Assembly (NCBI RefSeq): GCF_025961205.1
Contig: NZ_JAOQNH010000004.1
Location: forward strand, 1 to 64,000
Source: Azospirillum fermentarium
GTDB taxonomy: Bacteria > Pseudomonadota > Alphaproteobacteria > Azospirillales > Azospirillaceae
Direction of reading: 5' to 3'
Length of the DNA stretch: 64,000 nt
The notes under the pieces were generated by a model that did not search any database, was not told where the DNA came from, and was given only the letters and a program-made list of their open reading frames with translations. Position 1 is the first letter of the stretch. Every line of letters begins with the position of its first letter. This document shows, piece after piece, positions 45,035 to 54,661 of the stretch. Position numbers and translations under genes: made by a program.

Positions 45035-46426
45035 ATGCCTCGAATATGGCTACCCTCGCCACCGCACCCTCCGTTCCTCCCACCGGAAACCGCCCTCGTG
45101 TCTCACGGTCTTTTCGCTCTCGACGCCCTGCTGGCATCCCTGAAAGCCGCTCCCGATGCCCGATACGAGGATTACAAGGCTTTTGGAACCGTCATCCAGA
45201 CCTTGCCGGCCCCCGAAGAGCGGACGCAATGGTGTGAGGCGGCCATCGCCTGCCATCCGCGCAGCGAAAACGCCTATCTGGGGATCGCCGATGCCTGGTC
45301 CCATGCCGGAATGGGCACGCGCGCCCGCTTCCTGGGGAACACCCGGATCGGAATCGGCCTTCTGGAGCGGGCTCTGAAGGCCGCCACCCCCGGCGACAAG
45401 CGCCACCAGATCCACACGAACCTCAGCTTCCTCTACAACGAGATCGACCGGCACGACCTGGCGGAGAAGCATGGGCGTCTGGCTCACGGCAACACCAACT
45501 TCACCTATCAGCTCTGGCTGAGCGAGGCCCTGTTCGCGCAAGGCAAGTTCGGCTCCGATCCTCTGTGCTGCATCGACACGCGGGTGTTCGAACGCAACGC
45601 CATGCAGGCCCTGGCCGACGAGGTGACACAGCGCTGGAACGCGGCTCCGCCGGCCCCGACCGATGACTTCACTCTGCTGGTCTCCGTCGATTCAGTCTAT
45701 TTCCGCAAATTCGCCCTGGCTCAGGCGATCAATCTGCACCGGCTGGGATCACAGGTTCGGGTGCATTACCACATCATCAACCCCGACAGCACCATCCCTG
45801 CGCTGGTGACGGCCTTGCAGGAGCGCGTTCCGGGGCTGAAGCTTGGGTTCTCCTATGTCAAGGGCGTCGATCTCGGGGCATCCAACAACGTCTATTATGC
45901 CTGCGCCCGCCTTCTGGTCGCCCGGACACTGATGGAGCGGTACAACAGCAACATCGTCATCACCGATGCCGATGTCCTGTTCCGCGTGCGGCCGGAAACG
46001 CTTCTTGCCGATACCGCCGGGCACGACCTCGGCACCATCAAGTATCTCGGCGAGCCGATGTGCAACCGCTACAACGCCTCCTTCTTCGCCATCCGCCGCA
46101 CGCTTCCCGGCACCTACTTCCTGCGGGTGATGGAAGAATTCCTCCAGACCACCTTCGAGCGGGGCCTGTTGTGGATGATCGACCAGATCGCGCTCTATTA
46201 TTGTGAACAGCGCGTGGCGGCGGTGACCCGTGGCGGGCTCAAAACGCTGCACTGGCCGGAATCGGTGGTGGCGATCCACCATTATCCTTTGTCTTCCCTG
46301 TGGGAAGATCACCCGGACGCGCCCATCTGGTCCGGCGCCACCCTGGCCAAGTGGCGCGACACCCACTACACCCGTTACCGCAACGAGCTGCTGCGCGACG
46401 CCGGTTTCGATCCCACCGGCCTGTAA
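45035..46426 (+). CDS. Glycosyltransferase-like protein with DxD motif and helical N-terminal region
   Basis: The 463-residue protein has an N-terminal helical, TPR-like portion (AIACHPRSENAYLGIADAWS, ALKAATPGDKRHQIHTNLSF) and a transferase domain. That domain begins DDFTLLVSVDSVYFRKFALA, with a DxD motif in NIVITDADVLFRV and MIDQIALYYCEQ near the end. The order and motifs parallel the AT-rich gene at 38076. The start is uncertain: ATG 45035 gives a Pro-rich leader, and GTG 45098 would give 442 residues. The gene is GC-rich like its surroundings. Confidence 0.72.
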   Translation: MPRIWLPSPPHPPFLPPETALVSHGLFALDALLASLKAAPDARYEDYKAFGTVIQTLPAPEERTQWCEAAIACHPRSENAYLGIADAWSHAGMGTRARFLGNTRIGIGLLERALKAATPGDKRHQIHTNLSFLYNEIDRHDLAEKHGRLAHGNTNFTYQLWLSEALFAQGKFGSDPLCCIDTRVFERNAMQALADEVTQRWNAAPPAPTDDFTLLVSVDSVYFRKFALAQAINLHRLGSQVRVHYHIINPDSTIPALVTALQERVPGLKLGFSYVKGVDLGASNNVYYACARLLVARTLMERYNSNIVITDADVLFRVRPETLLADTAGHDLGTIKYLGEPMCNRYNASFFAIRRTLPGTYFLRVMEEFLQTTFERGLLWMIDQIALYYCEQRVAAVTRGGLKTLHWPESVVAIHHYPLSSLWEDHPDAPIWSGATLAKWRDTHYTRYRNELLRDAGFDPTGL

Positions 46427-46451
46427 GGCCGGCGGGTCTTCCGGTGCCGCC

Positions 46452-47933
46452 TCATCCCCGTGACGGCGGCACCCGCATGCGCTGGACCAGCCGGGTGGTG
46501 CTCTGCTCCGGGACCAGCCCGGCCAGCATGACCCGGCCGCCGTACGACTGCACCACATCGGCCCCGACCACGGTGTCGATGGTGTAGTCGGCCCCCTTGA
46601 CCAGCACATCGGGGCGGATGGCGCGGATCAGTTCCAGGGGCGTATCCTCGGTGAACAACACCACCAGATCGACCGACGCCAGCGATGCCAGGACGGTGGC
46701 GCGGGCCACCTCGTTCTGAACCGGCCGCTCCGGCCCCTTAAGGCGGGAGACGGAGGCGTCGCTGTTCAGCCCCACGATCAGTCGGTCGCACGCCCCGCGT
46801 GCCTGGGCCAGCAGCGACACGTGGCCGGGGTGGAGCAGGTCGAAACAGCCGTTGGTGAAGCCCACCGTCTGCCCCGCCCGCCGCCACCCGGCGATCAGAG
46901 CCTGGGCCTCGGACAGGCTCACGACCTTGGCATGGTCATGGCCCGACTGCTCGTCCATCAGCTCGCGGCGCAATTCCTCGGGGTGGACCACGGCGGTGCC
47001 AACCTTGCCCACCACGATGCCGGCGGCGGCGTTGGCCAGACGGGCGGCATCGCCCAGGGACGCCCCGGCGGCCAGACCGGCGGCCAGAACCGCCACCACC
47101 GTATCGCCGGCCCCCGACACGTCGAACACCTCCCGCGCGGTGGCGGGAATCTGGTCGGCCCGACCGTCGCCGTCCACCAGGGTCATGCCGTCCTCGCTGC
47201 GGGTCACCAGCACTCGTTCAATACCGCTGGCGGCGATCAGGTGGCGGGCGGCGGCCACCGCCGCATCGTCGCTGTCCACCGGCATGCCCGTCACTGCCGC
47301 CAGTTCCGACCGGTTGGGCGTGACCAGGGCCGCCCCGCGGTAGTGGGAGAAATCGCGCCCCTTGGGGTCTACGATCACCGGCTTGCCCGCCTGCCGGGCG
47401 AGATCGATCAGCCGCCGCACCAGATCCGGCGTCAGTACCCCCTTGCCGTAGTCGGACAGCACCACCACGCCGCATTCGGCCATGCGGGCGGCGCAGACGT
47501 CCAGCAGCGCCTGTTCGGTGGCGGGGGTGATGGCGGCCGTGGTTTCCAGGTCCGCGCGCAAAAGCTGGTGGCTTTCGGCGATGAAGCGGGTCTTTTCGGT
47601 GGTGATCCGATCCGGCTCGGTCAGCAGATGGGGCTGGACCCCCGGCTCGTCGGCCAGCAGCCCAGCGGTCTTCCGGCCCGCCGCATCGTCGCCGATCACC
47701 GACACGAAGGTCACCGCGGCCCCGATGGCGCCGATGTTGCGGGCGACGTTTCCGGCCCCGCCCAGCATCAGCGTCTCCCGCCCGACCCGCAGTACGGGAA
47801 TGGGGGCCTCGGGGGAAATGCGGGTGACCGAACCGTACACGAAACGGTCCAGCATCACGTCCCCGATGCACAGAACCGTGGAGTTCTGCCAGCCGTCAAT
47901 CACCGCACCCAGATTGCTCACGTCGCCCATCAT
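46452..47933 (-). CDS. hldE: Bifunctional heptose-7-phosphate kinase / heptose-1-phosphate adenylyltransferase
   Basis: The 493-residue protein has the standard fusion. An N-terminal ribokinase-like domain contains GGAGNVARNIGAIG and VSGAGDTVVAVLAAGL (anion hole and catalytic Asp). A C-terminal nucleotidyltransferase has GFTNGCFDLLHPGHV and VKGADYTIDTVVGAD. It makes ADP-heptose precursors for LPS core or S-layer/protein heptosylation. The usual companions gmhA, gmhB and hldD are not in the window. The start is ATG 47933, preceded by GGACGG. Confidence 0.93.
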   Translation of the reverse strand: MMGDVSNLGAVIDGWQNSTVLCIGDVMLDRFVYGSVTRISPEAPIPVLRVGRETLMLGGAGNVARNIGAIGAAVTFVSVIGDDAAGRKTAGLLADEPGVQPHLLTEPDRITTEKTRFIAESHQLLRADLETTAAITPATEQALLDVCAARMAECGVVVLSDYGKGVLTPDLVRRLIDLARQAGKPVIVDPKGRDFSHYRGAALVTPNRSELAAVTGMPVDSDDAAVAAARHLIAASGIERVLVTRSEDGMTLVDGDGRADQIPATAREVFDVSGAGDTVVAVLAAGLAAGASLGDAARLANAAAGIVVGKVGTAVVHPEELRRELMDEQSGHDHAKVVSLSEAQALIAGWRRAGQTVGFTNGCFDLLHPGHVSLLAQARGACDRLIVGLNSDASVSRLKGPERPVQNEVARATVLASLASVDLVVLFTEDTPLELIRAIRPDVLVKGADYTIDTVVGADVVQSYGGRVMLAGLVPEQSTTRLVQRMRVPPSRG

Positions 47934-47990
47934 CAAAACCCGTCCGTCAAACCGCCCGTTCGATAGCACCCGCCCCGTCCTGCCGGAAGA

Positions 47991-49130
47991 TCATTCCTTC
48001 GGCGTGGACTCGACGATGGTGTAGTCCACGTTGCGCCAGATGTAGCATTTCTGATTGTAGTGGGAGGCATCGACCGCGCAGTGGATGGCCGGCTCGGGCT
48101 TCTCGCCCTTGATGGCGGCGGCCAGGCTGTTCGCCCCGGAATGCACGGTGATGAACGCCCTGGCCCCCGCCAGCGCGTCGCACAGCTCATAGATGCTGCC
48201 GATGGTGTGGCTGGGAATATCGTCCATCCCGCCGTTGTCCTCCGACACGTTCTTGGCGGAGAAACGGAGCTGCACGAGCTGGGCCGGGTCGTAATGGAAC
48301 CGTTCACAGGTGAAGCGCAGGAACCAGCGCATGGATTCCGCCGGATAGCGGATGGTGCTGGAACTCAGGTCCACCAGGATGCGGCCCGCCAGGGTGGGGT
48401 GAGGCTTGGGCGTATAATAAATCCGCGGAAGATCGTTGGTGGGGGGCAGCCCGTGCAGCACCTCGATCCGCGTCAGCCAGTTCAGGATGTGGGAATGGGT
48501 AAGGAAGCCCTTGCGCAGCGGCGCCATGCCGGCCTTGCCCGGCCCGGTGGACACCCCGCTGACATAGGGATTCATGCCCCACACCAGATCGTGGATTTCC
48601 GGGTTGCGGGTGCGGTTCTGGTCCGAGATCCACACCCGCTTGCCGCGCTTGGCGAACAGCTCGGGCAGGGTGGAATAGAGCAGATTGTCGCCCAGGCCGG
48701 GGTTGTGCTGATAGATGACGATATCGTCCTCATCCCCCAGCGGGCTCTCACTCCAGACGGTTTCCATCGCCTTGTGATAGGCCACGCGCAGCATCTTGGC
48801 CCCGGCCTCGTGGCCCGGCTCCAACGCCAGCAGCCGGCGATAGGCGGCGACCGCCTCCTCGTACCGCCAGGCCCGCGACAACTGGTTGCCCAGGTTGAAA
48901 TGGGCGTTCGCCATGCCCGGCACCACGGCGACGGCCCGCCCGATCAGCCGGGCGGCACCGTCCAGATCACCGCTGCCTCCCATGGCCACCCCCAGCAGGT
49001 GCAACCCGTCGGGGTGTTCGGGGATGATGCTCAGCAGCGTCCGGTACAGGGGGATGGCAGCAGCGGGATCGCCGGCCTGATGGCGGGCGACGGCCTGGGC
49101 GAGCAAGGTATCCGGTGCGGGCAGCGCCAT
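47991..49130 (-). CDS. TPR-fused GT9-like protein
   Basis: The 379-residue protein has three or so TPRs in residues 1-115 (AIPLYRTLLSIIPEHPDGLH, NAHFNLGNQLSRAWRYEEAV). Its GT-B-like domain contains IYQHNPGLGDNLLYSTLPEL and the C-terminal VHSGANSLAAAIKGEKP, resembling heptosyltransferase/GT9 proteins. It lies 57 bp downstream of cysNC and 57 bp upstream of hldE on the same strand. That fits a heptose transferase that uses the HldE product (inference). Confidence 0.75.
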   Translation of the reverse strand: MALPAPDTLLAQAVARHQAGDPAAAIPLYRTLLSIIPEHPDGLHLLGVAMGGSGDLDGAARLIGRAVAVVPGMANAHFNLGNQLSRAWRYEEAVAAYRRLLALEPGHEAGAKMLRVAYHKAMETVWSESPLGDEDDIVIYQHNPGLGDNLLYSTLPELFAKRGKRVWISDQNRTRNPEIHDLVWGMNPYVSGVSTGPGKAGMAPLRKGFLTHSHILNWLTRIEVLHGLPPTNDLPRIYYTPKPHPTLAGRILVDLSSSTIRYPAESMRWFLRFTCERFHYDPAQLVQLRFSAKNVSEDNGGMDDIPSHTIGSIYELCDALAGARAFITVHSGANSLAAAIKGEKPEPAIHCAVDASHYNQKCYIWRNVDYTIVESTPKE

Positions 49131-49192
49131 GGATGCGGTCTTCGTCAGCGATGGAAAAAAAACAGGGGGTGGGGCGGGTGCGGTACGCCCCC

Positions 49193-51103
49193 CTATACCC
49201 CATCCGGTGTGGAATCGGGAACCGACAGGCCGAGGCGGGTGGTCAGAAACGCCACGGCACGGGCAACACAGGCGTCGGCGTCCTCCACCTCGGTGTCCAG
49301 CACCAGATCAGGGGATTCCGGCGGTTCGTAGGGGGACGATATGCCGGTGAAGTCGGGCAGGGCGCCGGCCCGCGCCTTGGCGTAGAGCCCCTTGGGATCA
49401 CGCCGCTCGCAGGTGTCCAGCGACGCCTTGACATAGATCTCCACGAACGGACAGCCCGCCGCTTCCGCCGCCGCGCGGGCGCGGGCCCGGTCGGCGCGGT
49501 AGGGGGAGATGAAGGCGGTGACCGCCACCATGCCGGCGTCGGCGAACAGCGCCGCCACAGCGCCCACGCGGCGGATGTTCTCCGCCCGGTCGGCGGGGGA
49601 AAAGCCCAGGTCGGCGTTCAGCCCCCGGCGCACGTTGTCCCCGTCCAGCACATAAGTGTGGTAGCCGAGCGCGAACAGCCGCTGCTCCAGCCGCATGGAC
49701 AAGGTGGACTTGCCCGCCCCCGATAGGCCGGTCAGCCACACCACCGCCCCCCGGTGCCCCAGCCGCCGCGCCCGCACCTCGGGTGTCAGCAGATGGTCCA
49801 CCCGGTGCAGATTGGCGGTGCGCGGGGCCGCCATCAGCCGTCGCTGGTCGGGATATCCCTCCATGCCGACAATGCCGCCGCCCACGATGTCGCCGCCGTC
49901 CACCAGCACCGCCCGCCCGGTGGCCGGGTTGTCGGCATGGCCGTCCAGCGCCACCAGGGTGTCGGTGCGCAGGATCACCTCCGCCACCGCGTTGCGCGCC
50001 ACCACGGTGCCGGTGCGGGTGGCCAGCGTGTCGGTATCGACGATCTTTTCCACCGTCTGCACCGTCACCCCCACCCGGCGGGTCGCCAGCCGCAAGGTGT
50101 AGCGGTCTCCCACGGCCAGAGGCCGGGCGGCGAACCAGAACAGGCGGATGCGGAAGACGTCGGTGAGTTGCGGCGGGTAGTCCTCGTGGCTGGCGAGGTC
50201 ACCGCGCTCCACATACACCGGCTCGTCCAGGGTGAAGCCCACCGCCTGTCCGGCCCGCGCCTCCATGGGTGGGACGGCCGTCCCATAAACCTCGATCCCC
50301 GTGACGCGGGCGTTACGGCCCGAGGGGGAGAACAGCAGCCGGTCGCCCACGCGCAGGATGCCGCTTTCCACCCGCCCCACCACGATCCGCCGCCCGTCGG
50401 TGCGGTAGACGTCCTGGACCGGAAAACGCAAGGGGCGGTCCACCGCCGGGCGGGCCGCATCGAAACGGTCCAGCACCTCCAGCAGCGTCGGGCCGCCGAA
50501 CCAGCCCAAGGCATCGGAATAGGCGGCGATGCCGTCGCCGTGGCGGGCGGAGATGGGCAGGATGGCGGCGGCGGTCAGGCCGATGCCGGCCAGATACCGT
50601 TCCACCTCCCGCGACAGGGCACCGAAACGGGCGGCGGAATGGTCCACCGCGTCCATCTTGTTGATGACCACCGCCACCTGCCGCAGCCCCAGCAGATGCA
50701 GAAGATAGGCGTGCCGCCGGGTCTGGTCGCGCAGGCCCTCCGCCGCGTCCACCACCAGCACGGCGGCATCGGCAGCGGCGGCGCCGCTGACCATGTTCTT
50801 CAGGAACTCACGGTGGCCGGGGGCGTCGATGATCACCACGTCGCGGGTGGCAGTGCGAAACCAGATCTGGGTGGTGTCGATGGTCACCGCCTGATCCCGT
50901 TCCGCCTGGAAGCTGTCCAGGACGAAGGACCATTCCAGCGGCACCCCGCGCCGGGCGCTGACCGCTTCCAGCTCCGCCAGCTTGCCGTCGGGCAGCGAGC
51001 CGGTGTCGTGCAGCAGCCGCCCGATCAGGGTGGATTTTCCGTGGTCCACATGACCGGTGATGACGATGCGGATCTGCCGGTGCGCGGATGTCGAGGTCGG
51101 CAT
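49193..51103 (-). CDS. cysNC: Bifunctional sulfate adenylyltransferase subunit 1 / adenylylsulfate kinase
   Basis: The 636-residue protein has an N-terminal EF-Tu-like GTPase (GHVDHGKST near residue 17, DAPGHREF, NKMD) and beta-barrel domains. A C-terminal APS kinase follows, with GLSGAGKST, DGDNVRRGLNADLGFS and KGLYAKARAG. With CysD it makes APS and then PAPS. This NodQ-like fusion is typical of alphaproteobacteria that sulfate glycans. The ATG 51103 is preferred over GTG 51124, which overlaps the cysD stop. No sulfotransferase is seen in the window. Confidence 0.95.
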   Translation of the reverse strand: MPTSTSAHRQIRIVITGHVDHGKSTLIGRLLHDTGSLPDGKLAELEAVSARRGVPLEWSFVLDSFQAERDQAVTIDTTQIWFRTATRDVVIIDAPGHREFLKNMVSGAAAADAAVLVVDAAEGLRDQTRRHAYLLHLLGLRQVAVVINKMDAVDHSAARFGALSREVERYLAGIGLTAAAILPISARHGDGIAAYSDALGWFGGPTLLEVLDRFDAARPAVDRPLRFPVQDVYRTDGRRIVVGRVESGILRVGDRLLFSPSGRNARVTGIEVYGTAVPPMEARAGQAVGFTLDEPVYVERGDLASHEDYPPQLTDVFRIRLFWFAARPLAVGDRYTLRLATRRVGVTVQTVEKIVDTDTLATRTGTVVARNAVAEVILRTDTLVALDGHADNPATGRAVLVDGGDIVGGGIVGMEGYPDQRRLMAAPRTANLHRVDHLLTPEVRARRLGHRGAVVWLTGLSGAGKSTLSMRLEQRLFALGYHTYVLDGDNVRRGLNADLGFSPADRAENIRRVGAVAALFADAGMVAVTAFISPYRADRARARAAAEAAGCPFVEIYVKASLDTCERRDPKGLYAKARAGALPDFTGISSPYEPPESPDLVLDTEVEDADACVARAVAFLTTRLGLSVPDSTPDGV

Positions 51104-51120
51104 GGGTGGCGGCCCCCTGT

Positions 51121-51933
51121 TCACATGTACCCGCTGCGGCGCAGCCGTTCGAACGCATCCTCGGATTCATGATCCATGGTGCGTCCGGCGCGCTCGGGCG
51201 TGCGGCTGGTTTCCAGCTCGGCGATGATCTCGTCGATGGTGGCGGCGGTGCTGGGGATGGGAACGGTGATGTTCTTTTCGCCCAAAGAGCGGTAGCGCAT
51301 GCCGTCACGGGCCAGATACAGCGGCACGATGGGGATGCCCTCCTGCCGGGTGTAGCGCCAGATGTCCAGCTCGGTCCAATGGAGCAGGGGATGGATGCGC
51401 AGGTGCGCCCCCTCCGGCACTTCGGTCTTGTACTGGTCCCAGAACTCGGCGGGCTGGTCCTTGAAGTTCCACGCCCCATCCTCGCCGCGGGGGCTGAAGA
51501 CGCGCTCCTTGGCCCGCATGCTCTGTTCGTCGCGGCGGATACCGAGGAAGATGCCCTTGTAGCCATGGGTGCGCAGCAACGCCTTCAGCCCCTCGGTCTT
51601 GCGCGCCGCGGCGCGGCCACCGGGGGGCAGGGTGGGGTCCATGACCTCTTCCGGCGGGCAATCCACCACCTGCAAATCCAGGTTCCAGTCCCGCGCCATG
51701 GCATCGCGGAATTCATAGACCTCCGGCAGTTCCATGCCGGTGTCCAACTGCACCATGGGGAAGGGCACACGCCCGAAGAACGCCTTGCGCACCATCCACA
51801 ACAGCGCGGTGCTGTCCTTGCCGATGGACCACAGCATGGCCAGTGGCCGGATCTCGGCAAAGGCTTCGCGCAGGATGTAGAGGGTGCGGGCCTCCAACTC
51901 TTCCAGGTCGCTCGACACCGGATCTCTGGACAT
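51121..51933 (-). CDS. cysD: Sulfate adenylyltransferase subunit 2
   Basis: The 270-residue protein has the PP-loop SIGKDSTALLWMVRKAF, GMELPEVYEFRD and the GIRRDEQSMRAKERVF segment of CysD/NodP. It supplies the adenylyl-transfer subunit for the following CysNC. ATG 51933 is chosen; the longer frame adds Arg/Gly-rich residues. The gene lies 17 bp upstream of cysNC in the same operon, divergent from the RmlD-like gene. Confidence 0.94.
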   Translation of the reverse strand: MSRDPVSSDLEELEARTLYILREAFAEIRPLAMLWSIGKDSTALLWMVRKAFFGRVPFPMVQLDTGMELPEVYEFRDAMARDWNLDLQVVDCPPEEVMDPTLPPGGRAAARKTEGLKALLRTHGYKGIFLGIRRDEQSMRAKERVFSPRGEDGAWNFKDQPAEFWDQYKTEVPEGAHLRIHPLLHWTELDIWRYTRQEGIPIVPLYLARDGMRYRSLGEKNITVPIPSTAATIDEIIAELETSRTPERAGRTMDHESEDAFERLRRSGYM

Positions 51934-52043
51934 GGACGGAACGGCTCCGGGATAACAGGGGCGGACGGCGCGGCGGACGTTAGCACAGGTGCCGGGGCCG
52001 GAACACCCCGCCGCCCGGCGCCGCCCGACAAGGATCATGTTTC

Positions 52044-52913
52044 ATGACACGAGCCTCTCCTCGTCTCCCGCGCCATCTGCTGATCGTCGGCGGAAGCGGA
52101 CGGCTGGGACGCGCGCTGTCGGCGGCGGCGCGGGATGCCGGGGTGCGGGTCACCGCCACCACCCGCCATCCCCATGACGCCGGTCCCGGCATGCCATTCC
52201 TCGATCTGGCCAGAAACGCCGGGCGCTTCCGCCCCCCCGCCGATGCGGATGCGGCGGTTCTGTGCGCCGCGGTGACCGACCTGCGGCTCTGCGCCGCCGA
52301 CCCCGCCCTGGCCCGCCGGATCAACCACGATGCGGTGCTGGCAGTGGCGGCGGCCTGCAGGGACGCCGGGATCTTCATGGTCTTCCCCTCCACCAATCTG
52401 GTGTTCGACGGCACCCGCCCGTTCCGCCGTACCGACGAGGCGCCAACCCCGCACACACCCTATGGCCGGCTGAAGGCCGAGACCGAAGCCGCCCTGCTGG
52501 CGGCGGGAAACGCCGCGGTGCTGCGGCTGACCAAGGTGCTGGACCCCGCATTGCCGCTGCTGGCCGGGTGGGCGGCGGCCCTGCGCGCCGGACAGCCGGT
52601 GCGGGCGTTTCACGACATGGTGCTGGCCCCGGTGGGGCTGGACCACGCGGCGGGGGCTCTGCTGGCCCTGGCCGGCGCCCGCCGGGCGGGCGTGGCGCAC
52701 CTGTCGGGGGACCGCGATCTCTCCTACCACGCCCTGGCCGGCATTCTGGCGGCCCGGCTGGGGGTGCCGGCGGGACCGGTTGCCCCCGCATCCCGGCGGG
52801 ACGCCGGCATTGCCGACGCCGCGGCCCCGGCCCACACCACCTTGAGCATGGATGGTTTGTCGGATGTGGCCGGAACCGGACCCGTGACGCTGGACCGGAT
52901 AGCGCTCTGCTGA
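52044..52913 (+). CDS. RmlD-like dTDP-4-dehydrorhamnose reductase family protein
   Basis: The 289-residue SDR has GGSGRLGRAL (NADPH motif), FPSTNLVFDGT and PYGRLKAE (Tyr/Lys pair), as in RmlD. It lacks some conserved C-terminal substrate residues visible in classical RmlD, and the N-terminus reads MTRASPRLPRHLLIV. It may form TDP-L-rhamnose together with RfbC at 54662, but rfbA and rfbB are not in the window. The product could also be another 6-deoxysugar. Confidence 0.75.
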   Translation: MTRASPRLPRHLLIVGGSGRLGRALSAAARDAGVRVTATTRHPHDAGPGMPFLDLARNAGRFRPPADADAAVLCAAVTDLRLCAADPALARRINHDAVLAVAAACRDAGIFMVFPSTNLVFDGTRPFRRTDEAPTPHTPYGRLKAETEAALLAAGNAAVLRLTKVLDPALPLLAGWAAALRAGQPVRAFHDMVLAPVGLDHAAGALLALAGARRAGVAHLSGDRDLSYHALAGILAARLGVPAGPVAPASRRDAGIADAAAPAHTTLSMDGLSDVAGTGPVTLDRIALC

Positions 52914-52999
52914 GGGGAGAGGGCAATGGGCGTCTGGTGTTGCGGACCTGTTGTCGTTACTGTCGCCGCCGCATCCCATCATGAAACATCAAGGTCGCT

Positions 53000-54652
53000 A
53001 TGAAGGACGCCGCCATTTGCTTCGCCGGGGAATCCGATCGTGTGGAATCCTCCTTTTACGGACGGATGGCAGCCAACACCGGGATTGTGACCGCCTGGGC
53101 GCGCTACGGCAGCGGCACCAACCTCCATTGCGTCACCCCGACCCCCGACGACGCCCGCAAGCTTCTGGAACTGCTCAAACGCCATGAGCTGGACAAGCGC
53201 CCGCTGGTGCGTTTCTCCTCTTACGCCCAGTCGCTGCCCCAGAACGGCGTCGGCACCCTGTTCCGGCTCGACCCGAACCTGACCGACATGCTGTGGACCC
53301 GGCGGATCAGCGGGGCCGAGCGGGCGTTCAGCATCTGCGGCCTGACCCACACGCTCTCCCCCACCGCGGTCATCGAATGGATGTCGTACCTGACCGTCGG
53401 CCCGGCCCAGCCATGGGACGCGCTGGTCTGCACTTCCCGCGCTGCACGCAGCCTGGTGACGGACTTGTGCGAGCAGTGGCGTGAGTATTTGGGGGAACGG
53501 GTGGGTGCCACCCACCGGGCACCGGTGCACCTGCCGGTCATTCCCCTGGGCATCGACACGGCCCCCTTGGCCCACGACCCGGCCAAGCGCGCCACCCTGC
53601 GCACCCGCCTGGGCATCGGCGAGCAGGATGTAGCGTTGCTGTTCTCGGGCCGTCTCAGCTTTTTCGAAAAGGCGCACCCGGCGCCCATGTTCATCGCCGC
53701 CGAGCTGGCCCAGGCACGCACGGACAAAAAGCTGCACCTGATGCTGGCCGGGCGCTTTCCCGACCCGGCGCACGAGGCGCTCTACCGGCGCGAGGCGGCG
53801 GAGCTGGCACCCTCGGTCACCCTGCACATCCTGGATGGGGCCGACCCCGAGCTTTTCGGGCCGTCGCGGTCGGCGGCGGACCTGTTCATCTCCCTGTCCG
53901 ACAATCTCCAGGAAACCTTCGGCCTGACCCCGGTGGAAGCCATGGCCGCCGGTCTGCCGGCGCTGGTGTCCGATTGGGACGGCTACCGCGACACGGTGGA
54001 CGATGGCGTGACCGGCGTCCGCATCCCGGTCCTGATGCCCCCCGCCGGAACCGGCGAGGCCATCAGCAGCCAGCATTACATCGGCCGGGACTATTACCGT
54101 TTCCTGGGTCAGGTCAGCCAGCGGACGGCGGTGGACCTGGAAGCCGCGGCGGCGGCCATCGCCGCGCTGGCCAACGACCCTGCCCGCCGCCGGGCCATGG
54201 GGCAGGCCGGGGTGGAACGCGCCCGCCGCCTGTTCGACTGGAGCGTCGTGATCCCGCAGTACGAGGCGCTGTGGGCCGAACTGCGCGCCATCCGCGAGGC
54301 CGCGGCACCGGGGTCCACGCTGGCGCCGGTGGCTCCCGATCCCTTCCGCCTCTACGCCTCCTTCGCCACCGCCGCCCCGGACCCCACATGGGCGGTCACG
54401 CTGATGCCGGGCTGGCAGGCGCGCTTCGCCGTGCTGAAGGCTGACGATCTGGCCCGGGTCCATGCCCCCGTAAGCGACAATTACACAGGGATCGACCACA
54501 TGCTGGCCCAGCTCGACCGGTCCGGGCGGTCTTCCGTGGGGGATATCCAGGCGACGGTGCCGGCCAATGCCCACGCCGGCGTCCTCCACCTGCTGCTCTG
54601 GCTGATGAAGATGGGCATCATCCGCTTGACTCCGCCGGGCGCAGCGCGCTGA
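53000..54652 (+). CDS. GT4-family glycosyltransferase
   Basis: The 550-residue protein has a GT-B fold with VIPLGIDTAPLAHDP, LLFSGRLSFFEKAHP and the EX7E motif in QETFGLTPVEAMAAGLPALV. The C-terminal ~100 residues extend beyond the transferase domain and end LHLLLWLMKMGIIRLTPPG; the extension has no match I recognise. A clear start at ATG 53000 follows an 86-bp gap. It belongs with the nucleotide-sugar genes on either side. Confidence 0.85.
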   Translation: MKDAAICFAGESDRVESSFYGRMAANTGIVTAWARYGSGTNLHCVTPTPDDARKLLELLKRHELDKRPLVRFSSYAQSLPQNGVGTLFRLDPNLTDMLWTRRISGAERAFSICGLTHTLSPTAVIEWMSYLTVGPAQPWDALVCTSRAARSLVTDLCEQWREYLGERVGATHRAPVHLPVIPLGIDTAPLAHDPAKRATLRTRLGIGEQDVALLFSGRLSFFEKAHPAPMFIAAELAQARTDKKLHLMLAGRFPDPAHEALYRREAAELAPSVTLHILDGADPELFGPSRSAADLFISLSDNLQETFGLTPVEAMAAGLPALVSDWDGYRDTVDDGVTGVRIPVLMPPAGTGEAISSQHYIGRDYYRFLGQVSQRTAVDLEAAAAAIAALANDPARRRAMGQAGVERARRLFDWSVVIPQYEALWAELRAIREAAAPGSTLAPVAPDPFRLYASFATAAPDPTWAVTLMPGWQARFAVLKADDLARVHAPVSDNYTGIDHMLAQLDRSGRSSVGDIQATVPANAHAGVLHLLLWLMKMGIIRLTPPGAAR

Positions 54653-54661
54653 ACAAGGCGG

